From Tubiluchus corallicola (taxonomy: Eukaryota; Priapulida; Priapulimorpha; Priapulimorphida; Tubiluchidae), in assembly GCA_030141605.1 (NCBI GenBank), contig JAQGDQ010000402.1, positions 1-64,000 on the forward strand: a stretch of 64,000 bases of DNA, written 5' to 3'. Below the pieces are notes generated by a model, which searched no databases, had not been told where the DNA came from, and saw nothing but the letters and a program-made list of their open reading frames with translations. Of this stretch, positions 14,101-29,100 are shown piece by piece; the first letter of the stretch is position 1; each line of letters begins with the position of its first letter. The translations under genes and the position numbers were made by a program.

Positions 14101-17100
14101 TGGATAATTGAATACATGGCCAAAAAAGAGCAGCCTTTTCCAATTTTTAGATTAGTCCTATTTTACTGTATGGATACCTAATGCATAACTGGTATAATGT
14201 ATAACTAATGCAAAACACAAGTACGTATGTATATTAGAAATTTAATGTAGTACACTTACTGTCTTATGCTTTGTTTCGGTCTCGTAAAGGGTTTTACCGG
14301 AAATTTCGTAGCAGTCGCTGCCAACCAATATCACTTCAGCTTCCACATCAGCATGAAGGTAATTGAAAACAACAGCTCGTATACTTAGTTCCTCTCCTTT
14401 TACGACGCAACACGGCATAAGCAAAGTTACAAAAAATGGTCTAAAGACAGTCAGCTGTAAGCGAAAATCATACAGCATGTAAATTATAACAGACTGTGTC
14501 AAATTACTGTTTTTCGGAATGATGTCTCACTTTATATACGATATTAGCTAAGTCCACTCATATTTCAGGTATTATTTTGAATCCCATTTTGGCAGTCATA
14601 TTTCACGTCATTATTTGGATACAGTGGGAATATCGATATTACAAGTTGGGACCCCTAAAACCTCTGTAATGGATCTATAATCGACCACACTAGATGACTA
14701 CATAAAGTAGAATGTCCTAAAAGATGTTATTTCAGATGCCATTTTTACCTAATCTGACAATAGTTTAAAACTTGCTGGTTAGTTATGTTATACGACCATT
14801 TCAGGTCGCACCTCTGCATGTAAGAATAACCCACAGACAAATATTCATTTTCATGTAATACAGATTTGATTTTGTCAACCTAAAGGTGACGTGCCTTTGA
14901 GCAAAAATGTGCAAACCAAATACTATTAAAAGATTTGAATACTACATATAAAAGATAGCTCTTGAAACTGCATTGATTCACCAGAATGATATTTCTTTTC
15001 AGGTCTAGATCAGGGCTTTTGTTAGTTCAGAAAATATTGTGATTTTCACATTACTATAAGTAAAATATTTTACCACTGTTACTGTTATGATACTATTTTA
15101 AAGTACAATTTTAGGTCATGTTTGTTGCAACCACAAATTGCAACCACTGATAAGTAAACAGTCAACATTATTTTACTACTATTTTATTTTATTGCAGCAG
15201 GTATGGCAATTTAAAACACACACTTCAAGAAACTACATAAGTCTAAAATAGTTTAACAAGTATACATTAAAGGAGGATGTTTAACATAAATCTAATTGGC
15301 AAAAATAGCAGGTCTTGAATTAGCTGATTGCCCACTGGTACAGGGAGATAGTATTTGCTGTACATACCAAAAGATGGTAACTACCAACTTTTGAACTACA
15401 AAGCTTACATATACAGGTTTGTTTTGGATCAAAGCACTGATTGGAGCAGATTTTATGGTGGAATCGATGAACTGCTTGTTTTGTCACAGCATGTCGGTTC
15501 TGCCTCGTGGGTTCTTGTCATTTACTTGCAGTCATTGCCGTGCATTTCATGTATTACAGGTTGACAACAGTTAACAGCATGAAACATGACACAAGTTTTA
15601 AAAAAAACTTAAAGCTTACTTCAGCAGCTTGTTTTGTGATAGCCAAGCCAGTCTTATGATTGATTGAAAAAGCAGTAGCCAGCCACATTGTGATCGTATC
15701 CGGAACGACTGCAGTTATAATGGTTTGTTGACTGTAACTAAACACATTTAACAATCATGTAAAAGTTATAAAAACCTCTGAGTAAAAAATACATAAAATA
15801 ACATAATTTAGTGTTAAGGACTGTATCTATACCTTCTTTATTACTGGTTCAGTATAACCACTTACTGTTAAAAAATCTAGGAGGAGATCTAATGCAAATT
15901 TTTCTAAAATCTTTAACCTTGAACAGTCTTAACCTTTGCTGAAAGACAAAAGCTAACGATTATTTTAGCTACATAACAAAATTTTGGTTATTTGGATGAC
16001 AAGAACAAGTGATTAACAAGAACAATAAATCAAATTATTTTGTGTTAGACAAATGATTTGGTCTGGTTTTGAAGACAAAAACAAAAATGCATTGTTGTCT
16101 TTGCCTTTTAGCAAGAACTGCTAAGCTATTAGTTAGAACAATATAATTATCTGATAAGAAACATTGCAATCGTAAGTACATTTATAATAAAAACAATGGG
16201 CACTTAATCAAATGCTGATTGGCTAACAGGTATAACCTATATAAAAGCCTTTCAGAGAGTAGATACGTCATTTGTAAGTTAGGCACATGATTACAAGACT
16301 GCTAGTTATGTATTAAGTAAGAGCAAAACTGAGAAGGTTTGTAATTTGTTTTTGAATAGTTGTGTGTGAAAGGGTGAGAAAAATTGGTTATGATGTGTTT
16401 GATGTTGACATTAAACTATAAAAATAGAATGAGTGATAATGAAGCTAATGAAAGAAACATGAAAGTGTTGGGATCACGGAAATGCAAAAGTGTAAATAAT
16501 TTGCCCTGTAAAGTAGAATTCAGAGATTATTAATGCAGAGATTATTAATGTACTATATATTTAATTTTATTAATTAAAGCGCCCACTTTGTATAATAAAC
16601 GAAAAAGCAACAGTATATACTACAGCATTATTAGAATCAGATGACAGTGAGATATTGCCACATAGTAGTATTTGGATATTATTCAGAGTGAGTGATTTTG
16701 TACACAATATTGCTAAGCTATTAAATACAATAACGATTCATTACTAGAAAAGAAAATTTGAATGCAGAATTTAGAACAATGTATTTTTAGTTGCTTAGTT
16801 GGTAATTGCAATAATTTTAAAAAATTTACATCAAAATGCATGTAATACTGCCAAATGCAGTTTATACTACCTGGTTGTTGAAGTGTTGAGCCACAGCCAG
16901 GTTTCGGGAAAATATTTCCGCACGTACGTCGCTAGCGGATCAACATCCGTAATCTGTTGTGTCTGTTGCGACCGCTGCATTCCAGATCTTCCCGATATTC
17001 CTCCTATTCCTGACATAACTGAAAGTTAGAAGGATGCAAAAGGAATGGTACATTGTAGCTCTCTATTTGTGCAATAGTACGAATTTAGGTATTCACAAGC

Positions 17101-20100
17101 AGTACTGCAAAATTTTTCACGACTGATGAAAAGCCCTTGCAAAAAACTAACATGAATTAACTAGAAGCCAAAATATGGTGCACCCAAAGTTAACAAAATC
17201 GCTGAATTAAGATTTAGAATAAGATTCATCAAACACAACTGGGTTGCATGCAGTTAGTAAAGCAATAAAAGATTCAAGCATGCAGCAAAAGAAGTAATAA
17301 ACCAAAATGGTTATCAAATCACCTGTGTTACTTGTACGCAGAAATGTGACTATTACTTTGTGGCAATCTTATGCATATACGATGTACGGCGCTTCTCTAT
17401 TAAATACATGCCCAGTATCTGCCTGCCCAGTCATAGAAACGTACAGCAAAACTTGAAGATAATGTGTCGTAAATTTGTTGTTAGCAACCAATTCAATGGG
17501 TCGCACTTTTTTCTAAGTAAAATTTGCTGATATTTCTGATCAAATAGCTGTTACACAACAAATATACCTGTTTCTATGCATAAAATCATGCATACTTTTT
17601 AATGTGTGATTTAAAATAGCCAATAAGAAATAAAAATCGCACAAGAAAAAATAACCTGCACTAAACAAAATTTTTAGTCTCAAGTAGTTAAATGATCATC
17701 AAGATCACAAATAATTACTGATAATTTTGATAAAATTGCATTGAAAACCTTTGCACAATATATGATGCTAATGTGACTTATAAATAAAACGATCAGTCAC
17801 CAGAATAAGTTTCTTCCAAAAAATAGCAAAATTGTGACAATAAAACATAATTTTGCAATGCAAACATTATAATGCAAATTAACGAAAGTAAATTTAAGAT
17901 ACAGTAAAAAAATGTGTGCTTTACTGTGTATTATTCAAAAATGCATTTCATAATTTGAAAGGTATTATGTAAATGTAAGCAGAACAATTAAATAAAGTTT
18001 AAGCTTACGAGCATCAAATTCATCTTCTCTTCCTGCATCAGTCAAAAATAAGAAACCTGCATCCTTTTTAGATAAAAAAAGCCAAAATTGTGAGTATGAA
18101 GATGCTGGGAGACTATATTAACTTTCTTAACTTAACCAAACATCAAAACAAAAGCAGAAAGTTATACTATAGGGCATGTATAAGTATTCGAGCATGCAAG
18201 CCTGAAAACGATCGAAAAGTACAGTTAAAATATCACAGCAAAGCATATGCACAAAAAAGGTTTAATCTTAAGTATAACCACAATCTAAAAACGTTTCACC
18301 TGGAAGCTAATTGGGTTAATATATAGCAAGCACAACCGAAGAAGGCTTAGTGTAAAAATAAAACTAATTTTAAGGCCCGTGTCAGAGACAGAGCTGGGCA
18401 TAATTCGTAAGGCGTAAGCCGCGATGAGAAAAAACCACCTCATGAAAAATGAATTTATGCTACCAAATGGTCCCTTTCACACAGATAATCTATTTGCCAT
18501 CTTTCGCCAACCGCTATTTGCCTACCGTAAGCCATAATTCGCGGTAGGCTCCTTACAAGACGTTTCGAGCGCTTCATAAGACGCCTTATTGTGAAATGAA
18601 ATTTGGCCATTGATTTCATTTGCCATAAAGTATTTTGATGATCGCTAATGCAATAATTAGTGTATTTGTGGTTTTTATAGTGCACACTTCATTTATATCT
18701 TAAGAATTCATAACACCGATGTATTTAAAAGTATTTTTAATGCACAACACTTATTTATGTTAAGTATGCTAATACTAGTTCTCTACACTACAATGCACAT
18801 GAGAAATGAATTTGCAAGTTCAAGTCTAAAGAAATTGATTACTGGAATTGCAGATAATGAGATGATAAACAATATAACTGATGACTTTGATATCAACCTA
18901 AATAGTGCACAATGTGTCCACTTAATAAAGTTGCATACCTCTAAAGTTTTCTCGAATGATTCTAAGTGACTGTCACTGACATTTACCTTCCCATATTCAC
19001 ATAGTTTCTCTTTAACCTGGTAATAACAAAATCTAATACTTTATTTTATGTTAAAATCTTATGCTTAATTATAACGGCTTTGTACATGTATATAAAGAAC
19101 ACATTCATAAACTTATACAGGCAACTTTACTTAAACTCATAGCTGTGGGACCCAAAGTAACAGTTAAGCATTTAACAACATGTCATATACTGGCTAGGGG
19201 TAAATGATGGCAGAATGACCTGTATGGAGTAACATGTCATGCACGACTAAGAAGACGTGTTAAGAGATAAAAACATGTTGTTGAAAGATGTTGAGAGAGG
19301 TTTTAAAAGTTCTGTACAAAACTCATACATAATTAATATCAAGATTAATTAATTATGATTTGAAGTCAGTGCAGAGTCAAGCAGCCGTATTTAAGGGTTT
19401 ATTTTAAATATAGTTTATCAAGAGGACATGGATGAAAGCTCTCTAATGACAGTTGATGTTCAGCTTTCATATGTCTTTCATATAATCTGAGAGAGATGAT
19501 TACAATGCATTCATAAGTAACTGAATGCCTAATTAAGTTGAATGTCTAATGTCCAAGGTGGGTGTGTGCTAGCGTAATTGATATGTAAAATCATATAGCG
19601 ACATACAGCGTATCACAATGCATTATCAGTACACGCTAGCACGTACTAATAATTTTAATCCTACAAGGTTAGCCTACTCTATCAAAAATATTAGCATACA
19701 AGCCCAAGGAATAACTGAGATATGAAATAATAAGAAATCCTATTGAACCAGCTAGATCTCTAGTAAGCAGTGTTGAACATTCATTGTGATTAAATTGATT
19801 TTTTATTACTGCTGATATTTATATTTTTAAGGTTAAACAATTATTAAAGCATGACATTTACACTAAATCGGCCTTATATTTAGTATAAGGTCTAAATAAT
19901 AAAGATAAAATGTGGTTGATTGTTTTATTATCTTTTTTGTTTACAAAACAAAAATAACAACTAACGACTGAAATTTTTTACCTTCATTATTTAAACATTA
20001 CATTGAAAATATGAGTCACATGCATTGCACTCTAAGAAAATTTATTACGCATGGCAAAATTTTATGAAAACTTACATTAACATTATATTAACAACAGTAG

Positions 20101-23100
20101 TAAAAAAAAAACAATTTTTCTTATTTAGCACCAGCATTAATAACAAAAACAGCTTAACCAGAATACCTGGTCTACTTAAAATACTAACATTAACTTACTA
20201 AAAACAAATTAAGTATATCATACCTGTTTTTGTGTGATGTCATTACCAGATTTTAGAAGTCTGGCACTTTTGTCAACAACAAGAAGACCCACGAATGAGT
20301 CTGGATGGGTGTTGATGCGGATGTTCACCATTTGTCTCACATCAGTTAATGGTACATTAAATTCAACAGAGATCTGCGAAAAAACTAACAACAGTAATTC
20401 TAATGTAAACATATCTTGGCAGGAAAATTAAGAAAGAAACACATCAAACAACAAAGGAAAAACAATAAAAAAGGGCTGCAACACAGACCTGAAAGTTACG
20501 ATGCGAAAATCGCGGCAATAATTTAACCTCAGCTGATATAATTCTGCATTTATTTCTTCTACAATACATATAATTATGTACTGCAATAACAGCACATTGT
20601 AATAAGTGGGCAGCAAAAACTTAACAATTACTTATGATAATAAACAGCTATACAAGCATTTGCAATTTTTCAATGATCTGCTTGGCATTCTATATAAAGA
20701 TAGTAGACACCACTCACTTTGTGACAAACCCCGCTTGAGAACATCAAATTAACACATCAGTAGGAATTCGGTGCACTCCAGATGTGTACAATGAATATTA
20801 TGTAATTGTGTAAACAACACAGGTGCAAAATTGGGCATGTAGAACTAATATCATGCAGTAACTATTCCTATCACTTATAATGTACATATAATATAAATAT
20901 GACCACATATGTGCATTTCATATGATTTTATATATGATTTTAATATACAAGTTTGATATAAGTTAACCAAAATAACGATGAATTCACAGCAGAAGTCAGA
21001 AAGGCTTCAGTGCAGAGCCAACGACACAGTATTGTGTCGGAGACAATGCCATAATATAGCTGATAACAGCTAGCTCACAAGCAAAAAATATCAATACACG
21101 CTGAAAGCAGAATAAGCACATTGGCTGCAACTTGCTAACAGAACGTCAACAACTGTGGGGTTATTCCATCAAAAATTGACAATATTGAAATAAAATTATA
21201 AATTATTAATTTAACCAAACTGAACCTGAAGTACATAAAGTTTCCTGACAGCACAGCAAACAGTAATCGCTTGTAAAATATTGCAGAAGTGGCTCCATCT
21301 AAATGTAACAAAGACATTTTTTCACACGATGGGTTGTCAAAATACATGATGCCTAAAATAGCTGAACACGTTCGCTTCGTTTATAATATGCACTATACTG
21401 AGTACCTATATAACATCAAGTATGTCAACTTTCTACTTACGTTGCTTTGAAAAGCGCCATCTACTTCGAATTCTAAACCATCTCTCACAAATTCTCCATC
21501 ATTTTCGAAGAACACTATTAAATGTGATTTTGGCGCCATGACTTCCCAGATATTCAGAAAATGTTTTGTTGATTTCTGCCCCGCAGAGAGTACTAAATCA
21601 ATTTGTACAACAACCCCTTTGTTAAACACCTGTTGTAACGCAAAATAAAACACTGTTCTCTTAAACTAGTTAAAGTATATTTCACTACCACATGTGTATT
21701 TCAGTATTTCATACAGGGAATCTTTCACAAAATATAGCAAAGCAGAGTTTTTAAAATAAATGTATTACATGCAGAAATATATGCTCCAGAAATACTGAAA
21801 TTGTACATGTCCTAATTTTTGTCGTTTTTGTTGTATGAGCTGCCTAGGTTTCTGTCATAAACGAAGGAGATGATATGGCTGAATAGATTTTTTGAGTCTG
21901 TGCGATCACCTACATGCAAATGTGTGGATTTAAGCCAAATCATAGGCAGGTCTAGGCCTTTGATTTGCTTTTCTAGAAACACTGTATAGAAAGAAAAACC
22001 AAATAAGTAAAAATAATGATTAATATATTTGACCTGAAAAAAAGATTACACAATTACATGAAAATGATGATAATTAGTACTATTACAAGTTAATCATCAG
22101 GAATTTTATCATAAGTTAAAGAGCATATTAATATGATTTTTTCCGATAATAAAGCAAAAAACTAGAAGCTGAAAAAGTAAGTCTTTACATAAGGTTTTCT
22201 ACATGGGATAATTTGACTACCAATGTCAGGGAATCTGTGCTAAATAGCTTCTTGTGGTTCAAAGTTTGGACAATAACACAATAATTTAAGTGCTGATTCA
22301 GTTACCCATCAAGTTGAGCCAGAGAGTGCATGTTCCTGTAGGTACCCATTGAGGATGTTCAGCAGTATTTAATGAACTGCAATAAGCATGACGATGTAAG
22401 GCACATGAAGTTGATTTCAATTCCCCTGGGTTAACAGTCCAAAACTGGCCACTTTTTATGATTTGCCAAGAAAATTAATTTGACTTTGTTTTAATTGTTT
22501 CTCAATGTGACTGAATAATTTTTCAGAACATTGAATACTGAGAGCTATAACAATATTAATATTAATTTGAATTGCTTCTATTGAGGTACTTGTACAAAAA
22601 TTAATAATATTGATACTGACACTGACGATATTAGTGCATCAATGTTGATTGATTATATATATATATACAATTGCAATATAATAGGATCAATTTAAAACTG
22701 CAGCATAGACACAGCTTTAAATAGCCTGTGCCACATGTTTCATAGACTGCCTTAATAATACCATTGGGTGTTGGTTAATAACACCTAAACCAAACCACAA
22801 ATTTAAATGAGTTAGACAAAGTTAACATGAAGAGAAGTGCATTAATATCAAGTTACATAAAGCCAGGTTTCTCTATGAGGTATAGGAACCGTTGAAGTTA
22901 GAAACAAAGTGACATTGTCTCCAGGTTTTGCCATCTTCCTGTCCATTGACACATGCAGAAATGCATTTGATTCTGAGCGTGAAAGTAAAACAGTAAAAAA
23001 TGTCTCTTCGGCGTCTAGACGCGTCGCCTGCAAAATATGTTTCAAACGATGATCATAGCAAATGACGTAAATTCATTCATAAATATATTCTGATTCATTT

Positions 23101-26100
23101 ACCATTAAAACTGCAACAGTGGAACAGTTAGAAACAAATTTATAACTTGAATTTTTGTGCAACCTCTCAAAGTCATAACAACTAGTTAAAATTTTAACAT
23201 AGTGGCACCTCATTTATTATTGCTAATAATAACACCTTTAATTAAATCAGAAATGTGTACTAAAATTGTGCTCATTTTCCAAAATCAATTCAAGACCATT
23301 TTCATTCATTATACAAATGTTAAAAAGGATGTACTGATCTCAACGTGCAGTGAAATTAATGTAAAATTGTAAAAATAATCTTTATCTGCTGAAGTATGCA
23401 CCAGTTTCATGAATTATTGTACAATGAATGTCAAGCAATGGAGACAGCATTTGATACAGCAAATTTTGTACATATTTCTAGAAGTTTAGAAATTTAAAAG
23501 TACTCGGAAATGTAAGTAAACAGAGCATAAATACTTTACACAACCTCAAAGAAAGGGCTTTGCATTAAAACTTACGTGAAACCTTATAGTTCGAGTCTTA
23601 GAGTGTGGATAAACTTTTAAGCGAAGCATTCCATCTTTTGGAACATAGTAGGTTTCATTCCACACACTTTGTGGACCATACATTGAGCCACTATACAATG
23701 AGCTCCAACCAAGGTCGAATTTCACAGAAACCTCGCGAGACAAATCCGGTGTTAAAGGACTATCATCTTGTTTCGTTACTTTCAACTACAAAAAAACAGC
23801 AAAAAAACATTGCAGAGATAATAAAATTATGGTTAATGAAGAAAAAGTTGTGTCAAAGAATATGAAAAAAACACAATCCTGGTGATCTATCACAAAACTG
23901 GTTTTTATTTTGTTTTAAGACAAACTAAATAAAATAATGTATTATTAACTAATAACTGACACTTAAAACAAACTTTGAAAAAAAAGATAAAAATCCAAAT
24001 GTTTTTCATACGTATGCAGTATATGCTAAGCCTGGTTTAAAGTGTCTTGGACCGATGAATTCCATTTTCACATTCTTTAGGTAGACATCAGTCATATAGC
24101 TCTTCTGATACTTAATACCTGAAAAAAGTGCAGACAGTCATTTCAAAGTCAATATAGCACATAGCTGATTCGTTGAAACTTAAACAGTTCTTTCACACAA
24201 CATTATTGGTATACGTTACCTTCATTGTTAAGTGGTGTATGCTTTTAGTCAATTTTGATCTAGATTGCCTTCAGAATTGCGAAGAGATTTGCTGAAAAAA
24301 TACTTCTTTGCTAAGCAAATTAATATCTTTGAAAACTTTGCAAGCGCACTTAGCGACGAAGTTGCAGATTTTCGTCAATATCGTCAATGATTGCTTTGCC
24401 TTAAGAAGCGAAAATAAACCATATTGCTGCATACTTATAGGTTAAACCATCCTGACAGCCAAGCTGGTATGCCCCTACCTTCCACTGAATATATCTGAGA
24501 CTGTTAGAAGGAACAGTCTATGAGTTTTTTAGTTTACAATTGACTTATTTCCTCAAAATTTAAAAACTTGCTGAGAAAATGAACAGTTTTAGTGAAACGT
24601 ATATTATCTTCAATAAAATTAGTTAACAACACAATGCCAGCCTGTAATTTAGAAATATTCAAGAAAAAACAAGCACCATAATCAAAGGATAAAGTTGAAA
24701 AGTCATACAAACTTGACTGTAAAACAGAAATGTGTGTAATTAAGGTAAATTTTATCCACTTTTTGTGAAGAGCTTAAAGGCTTAGAATACTTATTTATAA
24801 TACTCCTTTGGCCTTCATAAATTTTGCATAACTTATCACACAATTTCTTATGTTGGCCTGATATTATGTTGTACTTTTCTAGCCAAAAATGATACTCAAC
24901 AGGCACAATCTCGTTTATGACAGCCATATGGTTGAGTTGAAATTTTGCATACCTGTTTCTGCTTCCATAAAATCCAAGTCCATAGTTATTTGTTCCTGAA
25001 TGAAATAAACATCTCCCATGTCATATTCTACAGAAAAATCTGTTGTTCCATATATCTACAAAAAATCAAAAGAAGTATTATAAGAAATGCTTCAACACGT
25101 GTTTCATATATTTCTCGAAACTCAAACTTAAAGTTTCGTAAGCACCTTATAAAAACATAAAAGGTATGAAAAATATCTTTTGCAATTTTTATGAAAGCTT
25201 TACAGAAGTGTTCATTTTTACAGTTTTCATTGATAAGCTTATATAAATAGAAGGATAAAATGTCATACCAATCTGCCATAGTATTGCAAAGCAATTTTAC
25301 CTTGAATCCAAAAAATGTATCTACTTAAGCTAACAGCTTCTTATAATACCACATCAAACTTTAACAATTTTAACATGTTTGCAAACTATGAGAAAATGTA
25401 AATTAGGTGATTTAACCTTTCGGCTTCAACATGCAGAATCCTAGTGGTTTTTTACATTTTTACAAACATAAAGATGAAGTAGTAACCTGAATACATTGGA
25501 ACAACCTGAGTTTTTAGACATTCCTAAACTTACCCACTCTTCAAATTTTTGTACAGTTTCATTTTTTGGTGATTTGAAAACCATTTTCAAAAGACCTGCC
25601 ACTGAGGTACCAAAAGTGTATCTAAAATTGTTCAAAAAATCAAAATCAGAACATAATTTCATACTTGTATTATTAATATAGCATTAAAATGAAGCAGTCC
25701 AAGCCAGCCCTAAAGACTTGTAAATAACCAGAGGTAATATTCAGGGTTTTGCTAAGATAGAACAGCAAACCTGCTTGAAGAAATAATAAATTAATTAATA
25801 AACCTACAATCAATTCTCACATTTTTGTTAGAACAGATCTAGTTTATTTGATAAAGTGTGAAAAATGTTAAATAATTATTAATTAGCATTTAGCACCTAC
25901 GTGGCTGTTACAGTTCCAGCAGCATGAAAACGCACGCCAACATAATAAGATGGCTGACTGACGATAACTTCAAATCTTGGCAGATCTAAAAAATTATGAA
26001 AATTATCAGTTTAATTTAAAAAAGCGATGCGTAACGCATGAGTCGATTAACTAAATTTCTTATTAAAAACATGTGAACTACATTTGATAACTTTAGCTTA

Positions 26101-29100
26101 TTTGTGATTAAAGTATCACTTACCATTAAAAAATGAGTTATCAGCACGAAGATGTTTGAAAAATAGTTGTAAAATTACTCGATTTCCACAAAATACAGAA
26201 TCATGAAATGCAAGTTAAGCAAGTTACTTACAGTAATACTGCACTGTAAAAATCTTTTCTTCAACTTGCACACTCTAAATAACAAAAACAAATAAAAGCC
26301 AAAAAATATTTTAAAATAATAAGCTATGTATAAGAATGAAACGAGTTTACAAGTTTACACAGATTATTCACCGCGTGGATTTAACATAATGTCAAGAAGC
26401 GTATTAGTTATGAATATGCTTGGTTAATTGTGCCTGAACACTAAATTGTTTCATACAGCTTTCTGTTAAGATTAGTTTCTCAAAAATTGAAGACATGAAA
26501 GTTCAAAAGTTTACACAGAAATTTCTAGTCTAGTACATGCCCAAAAATATGTTACAAATCCAACACATTTTTGGTAAATTTATCTTTTTTGGTTCAAAAC
26601 TAACAATAGAACACTTAAAAAAAAATCTATTCTAGATGTCAAACTCATATAAAAATTACATGTCAAACTTACATAAAAAATTTACATAGAAAATTACATG
26701 TCAAACTTAAATAAAAAAGTTACATAGAAAATTACATGTCAAACTTACATAAAAAAGTTATATAAAAATTACATGTCATACTTACATAGAAAAAAATGCT
26801 AGTCAAAACAGCACATATAAAAAACAAATTTTCAGAAAACAATTTCACAGAAATAAGTTCATCTGGTTACATTTATCAGGCATACTTAAATTTTAATATT
26901 TCCTATGAAAGATCATATCATTTTCACCCACATTCACAACTTTGCGTCACTCCGATAATGCTAACGTACGTTTAACCATGACAGTTCAGTCTTCCCTTCA
27001 AAGACTTCACACGTGATATATTACCCATCTAAGATCACATTTATAGTGGACTCTTGATTTGAAAAAATATCCCCAAAAAAGATTAACAACAAGAATCTGT
27101 TTCGACTATGCAGACCTTTTGTTTTGTCACAACTGGAAACTGACAAGCAACAAACTGAAGTGAGTGGCTAGTAAATTACAATAACAACTAATTAATGAAA
27201 TTAGATTCCAAGTGAAGGTCAGGTGAGTAGACAAGGTGCCAAACTGTTCTGTAGATCAAAGATCAATCTCACACTCATTATAATACACGGGTTACTGAAA
27301 GTATAAGTAAACTAAAGTAAAGTTTACCTTAAAAATATGTAACTTACGTTCAGCCTTACGTAGATTTTCCAATTTCCCAGAACAGTTGGGTCACTAATTT
27401 CCTGATCTAATGTGACAATGCCAAATTCTGATAAAGGCAACATTTTCCATTGATTGAGTTGATTTCCATTCGGATCCTAAGAACCACAGTAAGAAACATT
27501 ATACTAAATGCACAAACGAAAAAGATTTTCGTGTGTTAAAACACTGAAGATTTTGTATATAGTAAAAAAAATATGCAAATTATTGCTAAAATAAAGTAAT
27601 GTTTCAGAAACATTGCAAGTGGAAAAAGTAAATGCAAACACTTAAATACATGTACTTCTCAAGTGGCAAAATTATCTAAAAAAGATGAAAAGAAACTGGA
27701 ACACCATCACTAATAGTCTAATACATCTGACAGGTCAATCTTTTACATTACCTTTTGTAATCCTACCTGTGAGAAATTTGCAAATTAAGATTAATTCTAT
27801 CATTCGAATGGCTAAATTCCCACAGGAGGTTTGTTAATTATCACCAGGAAGCAATCTTTTTGATTAGATTACAAAAATAATGTAAAAGATTGACCTGTCA
27901 GTGTACTACATTTAAACTCCAGAACATCAAATATGTTTAATATGCAGCAATTGTTGTTTTATCTGTAATAATAAATTACAGCAATAAGTTTTTAGCGAAA
28001 AACATAAGTTTGATACAGGTACATTACTAAATTAGGTTACGTGATTTTCGTCTATAATTATACTAACAAATAACAGTGAAATAGCCCTAATTGTGTAAAG
28101 CAGTTCAATAAACATAATTAGACACTTACATGTGGTCTCCCTGAGTTTTGGCGCTTATAACTTGCAAAAAAAACAATAGAAATCAATTCACAACATTCAC
28201 ATCATATCAACTTGAATTGCATACCAGGTAATGTCTACCTGGCCAACTACCTGGTCACATGACTGATGACAGTTAAAGGGGCAAGACCAAATTTAACAGG
28301 TAGGGAAACGTGTATGTGCATAACAGTCAGGCTTGACCTGATCTTAACTTGCAACACCTCATTTCAAAGAAATCCATCGAAATAACAGAGACACTGTACA
28401 TAGCTTAAGTTAAATGCGAACTGCACAATAAGTTCTACAGCAGAGTGGTTAGGCGGTCATTATAAAACAGTGATATTGGAACACGTAACTCACCAAAATT
28501 TTAACTTCAACCATACCAGTAACTGGAAGTAAGAAAGCACTCACTGCAATGATGCGAAAATGCACTGAAACAAAAACATTCGTCAAAAGCCTATTTAAAT
28601 ATCATTTACAAAATTAGTGAGACTTTTATTTACAACTAGTCATTTTGTTCTATTAACAGACACCTATAATAAGTGACAAAAGCTGATTTTAAGTACTAGG
28701 TGTTAATACATAAAAAGAAAGCAACCAATAATTGTCAGAAAATATTGATAATAGTCCTTGACCGGTCCTTGAAAATCAAGCTTTACCTGGCGGCTTTTGT
28801 AGAAAAGAGTTTGTACATAAATGACACAACAGCAAATGAAGGCAATAAATCTTTTTAACTGTTTACAATTTAGCAAATAAACAGCCCCCACAAAAAACAT
28901 GACAACATATTAAGAAATGAAAGATCAGTTTCATGGTAGCACGTCACTGGCATTAAATTTTTAAATTACTAACAATTTGCTTTTCTATAACACCAGACTC
29001 AAACAAGTTAGAGTACTACTAAAATATAAATCTTATTTACATTGCAAAATTTTAAGCTGTTTTTGCAGAACTTCCCATTAAATTGTATCAGCTTCCTGTT

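Noticed and set aside
28130-28153. A possible 24-base in-frame microexon (RQNSGRPH) between exons 4 and 5 of the thioester gene, with a good GTAAGT donor
   Set aside because: Joining exon 4 directly to exon 5 gives VEVKIL-DPNGN, which matches the family exactly; the insert would break it. It could still be an alternative exon.
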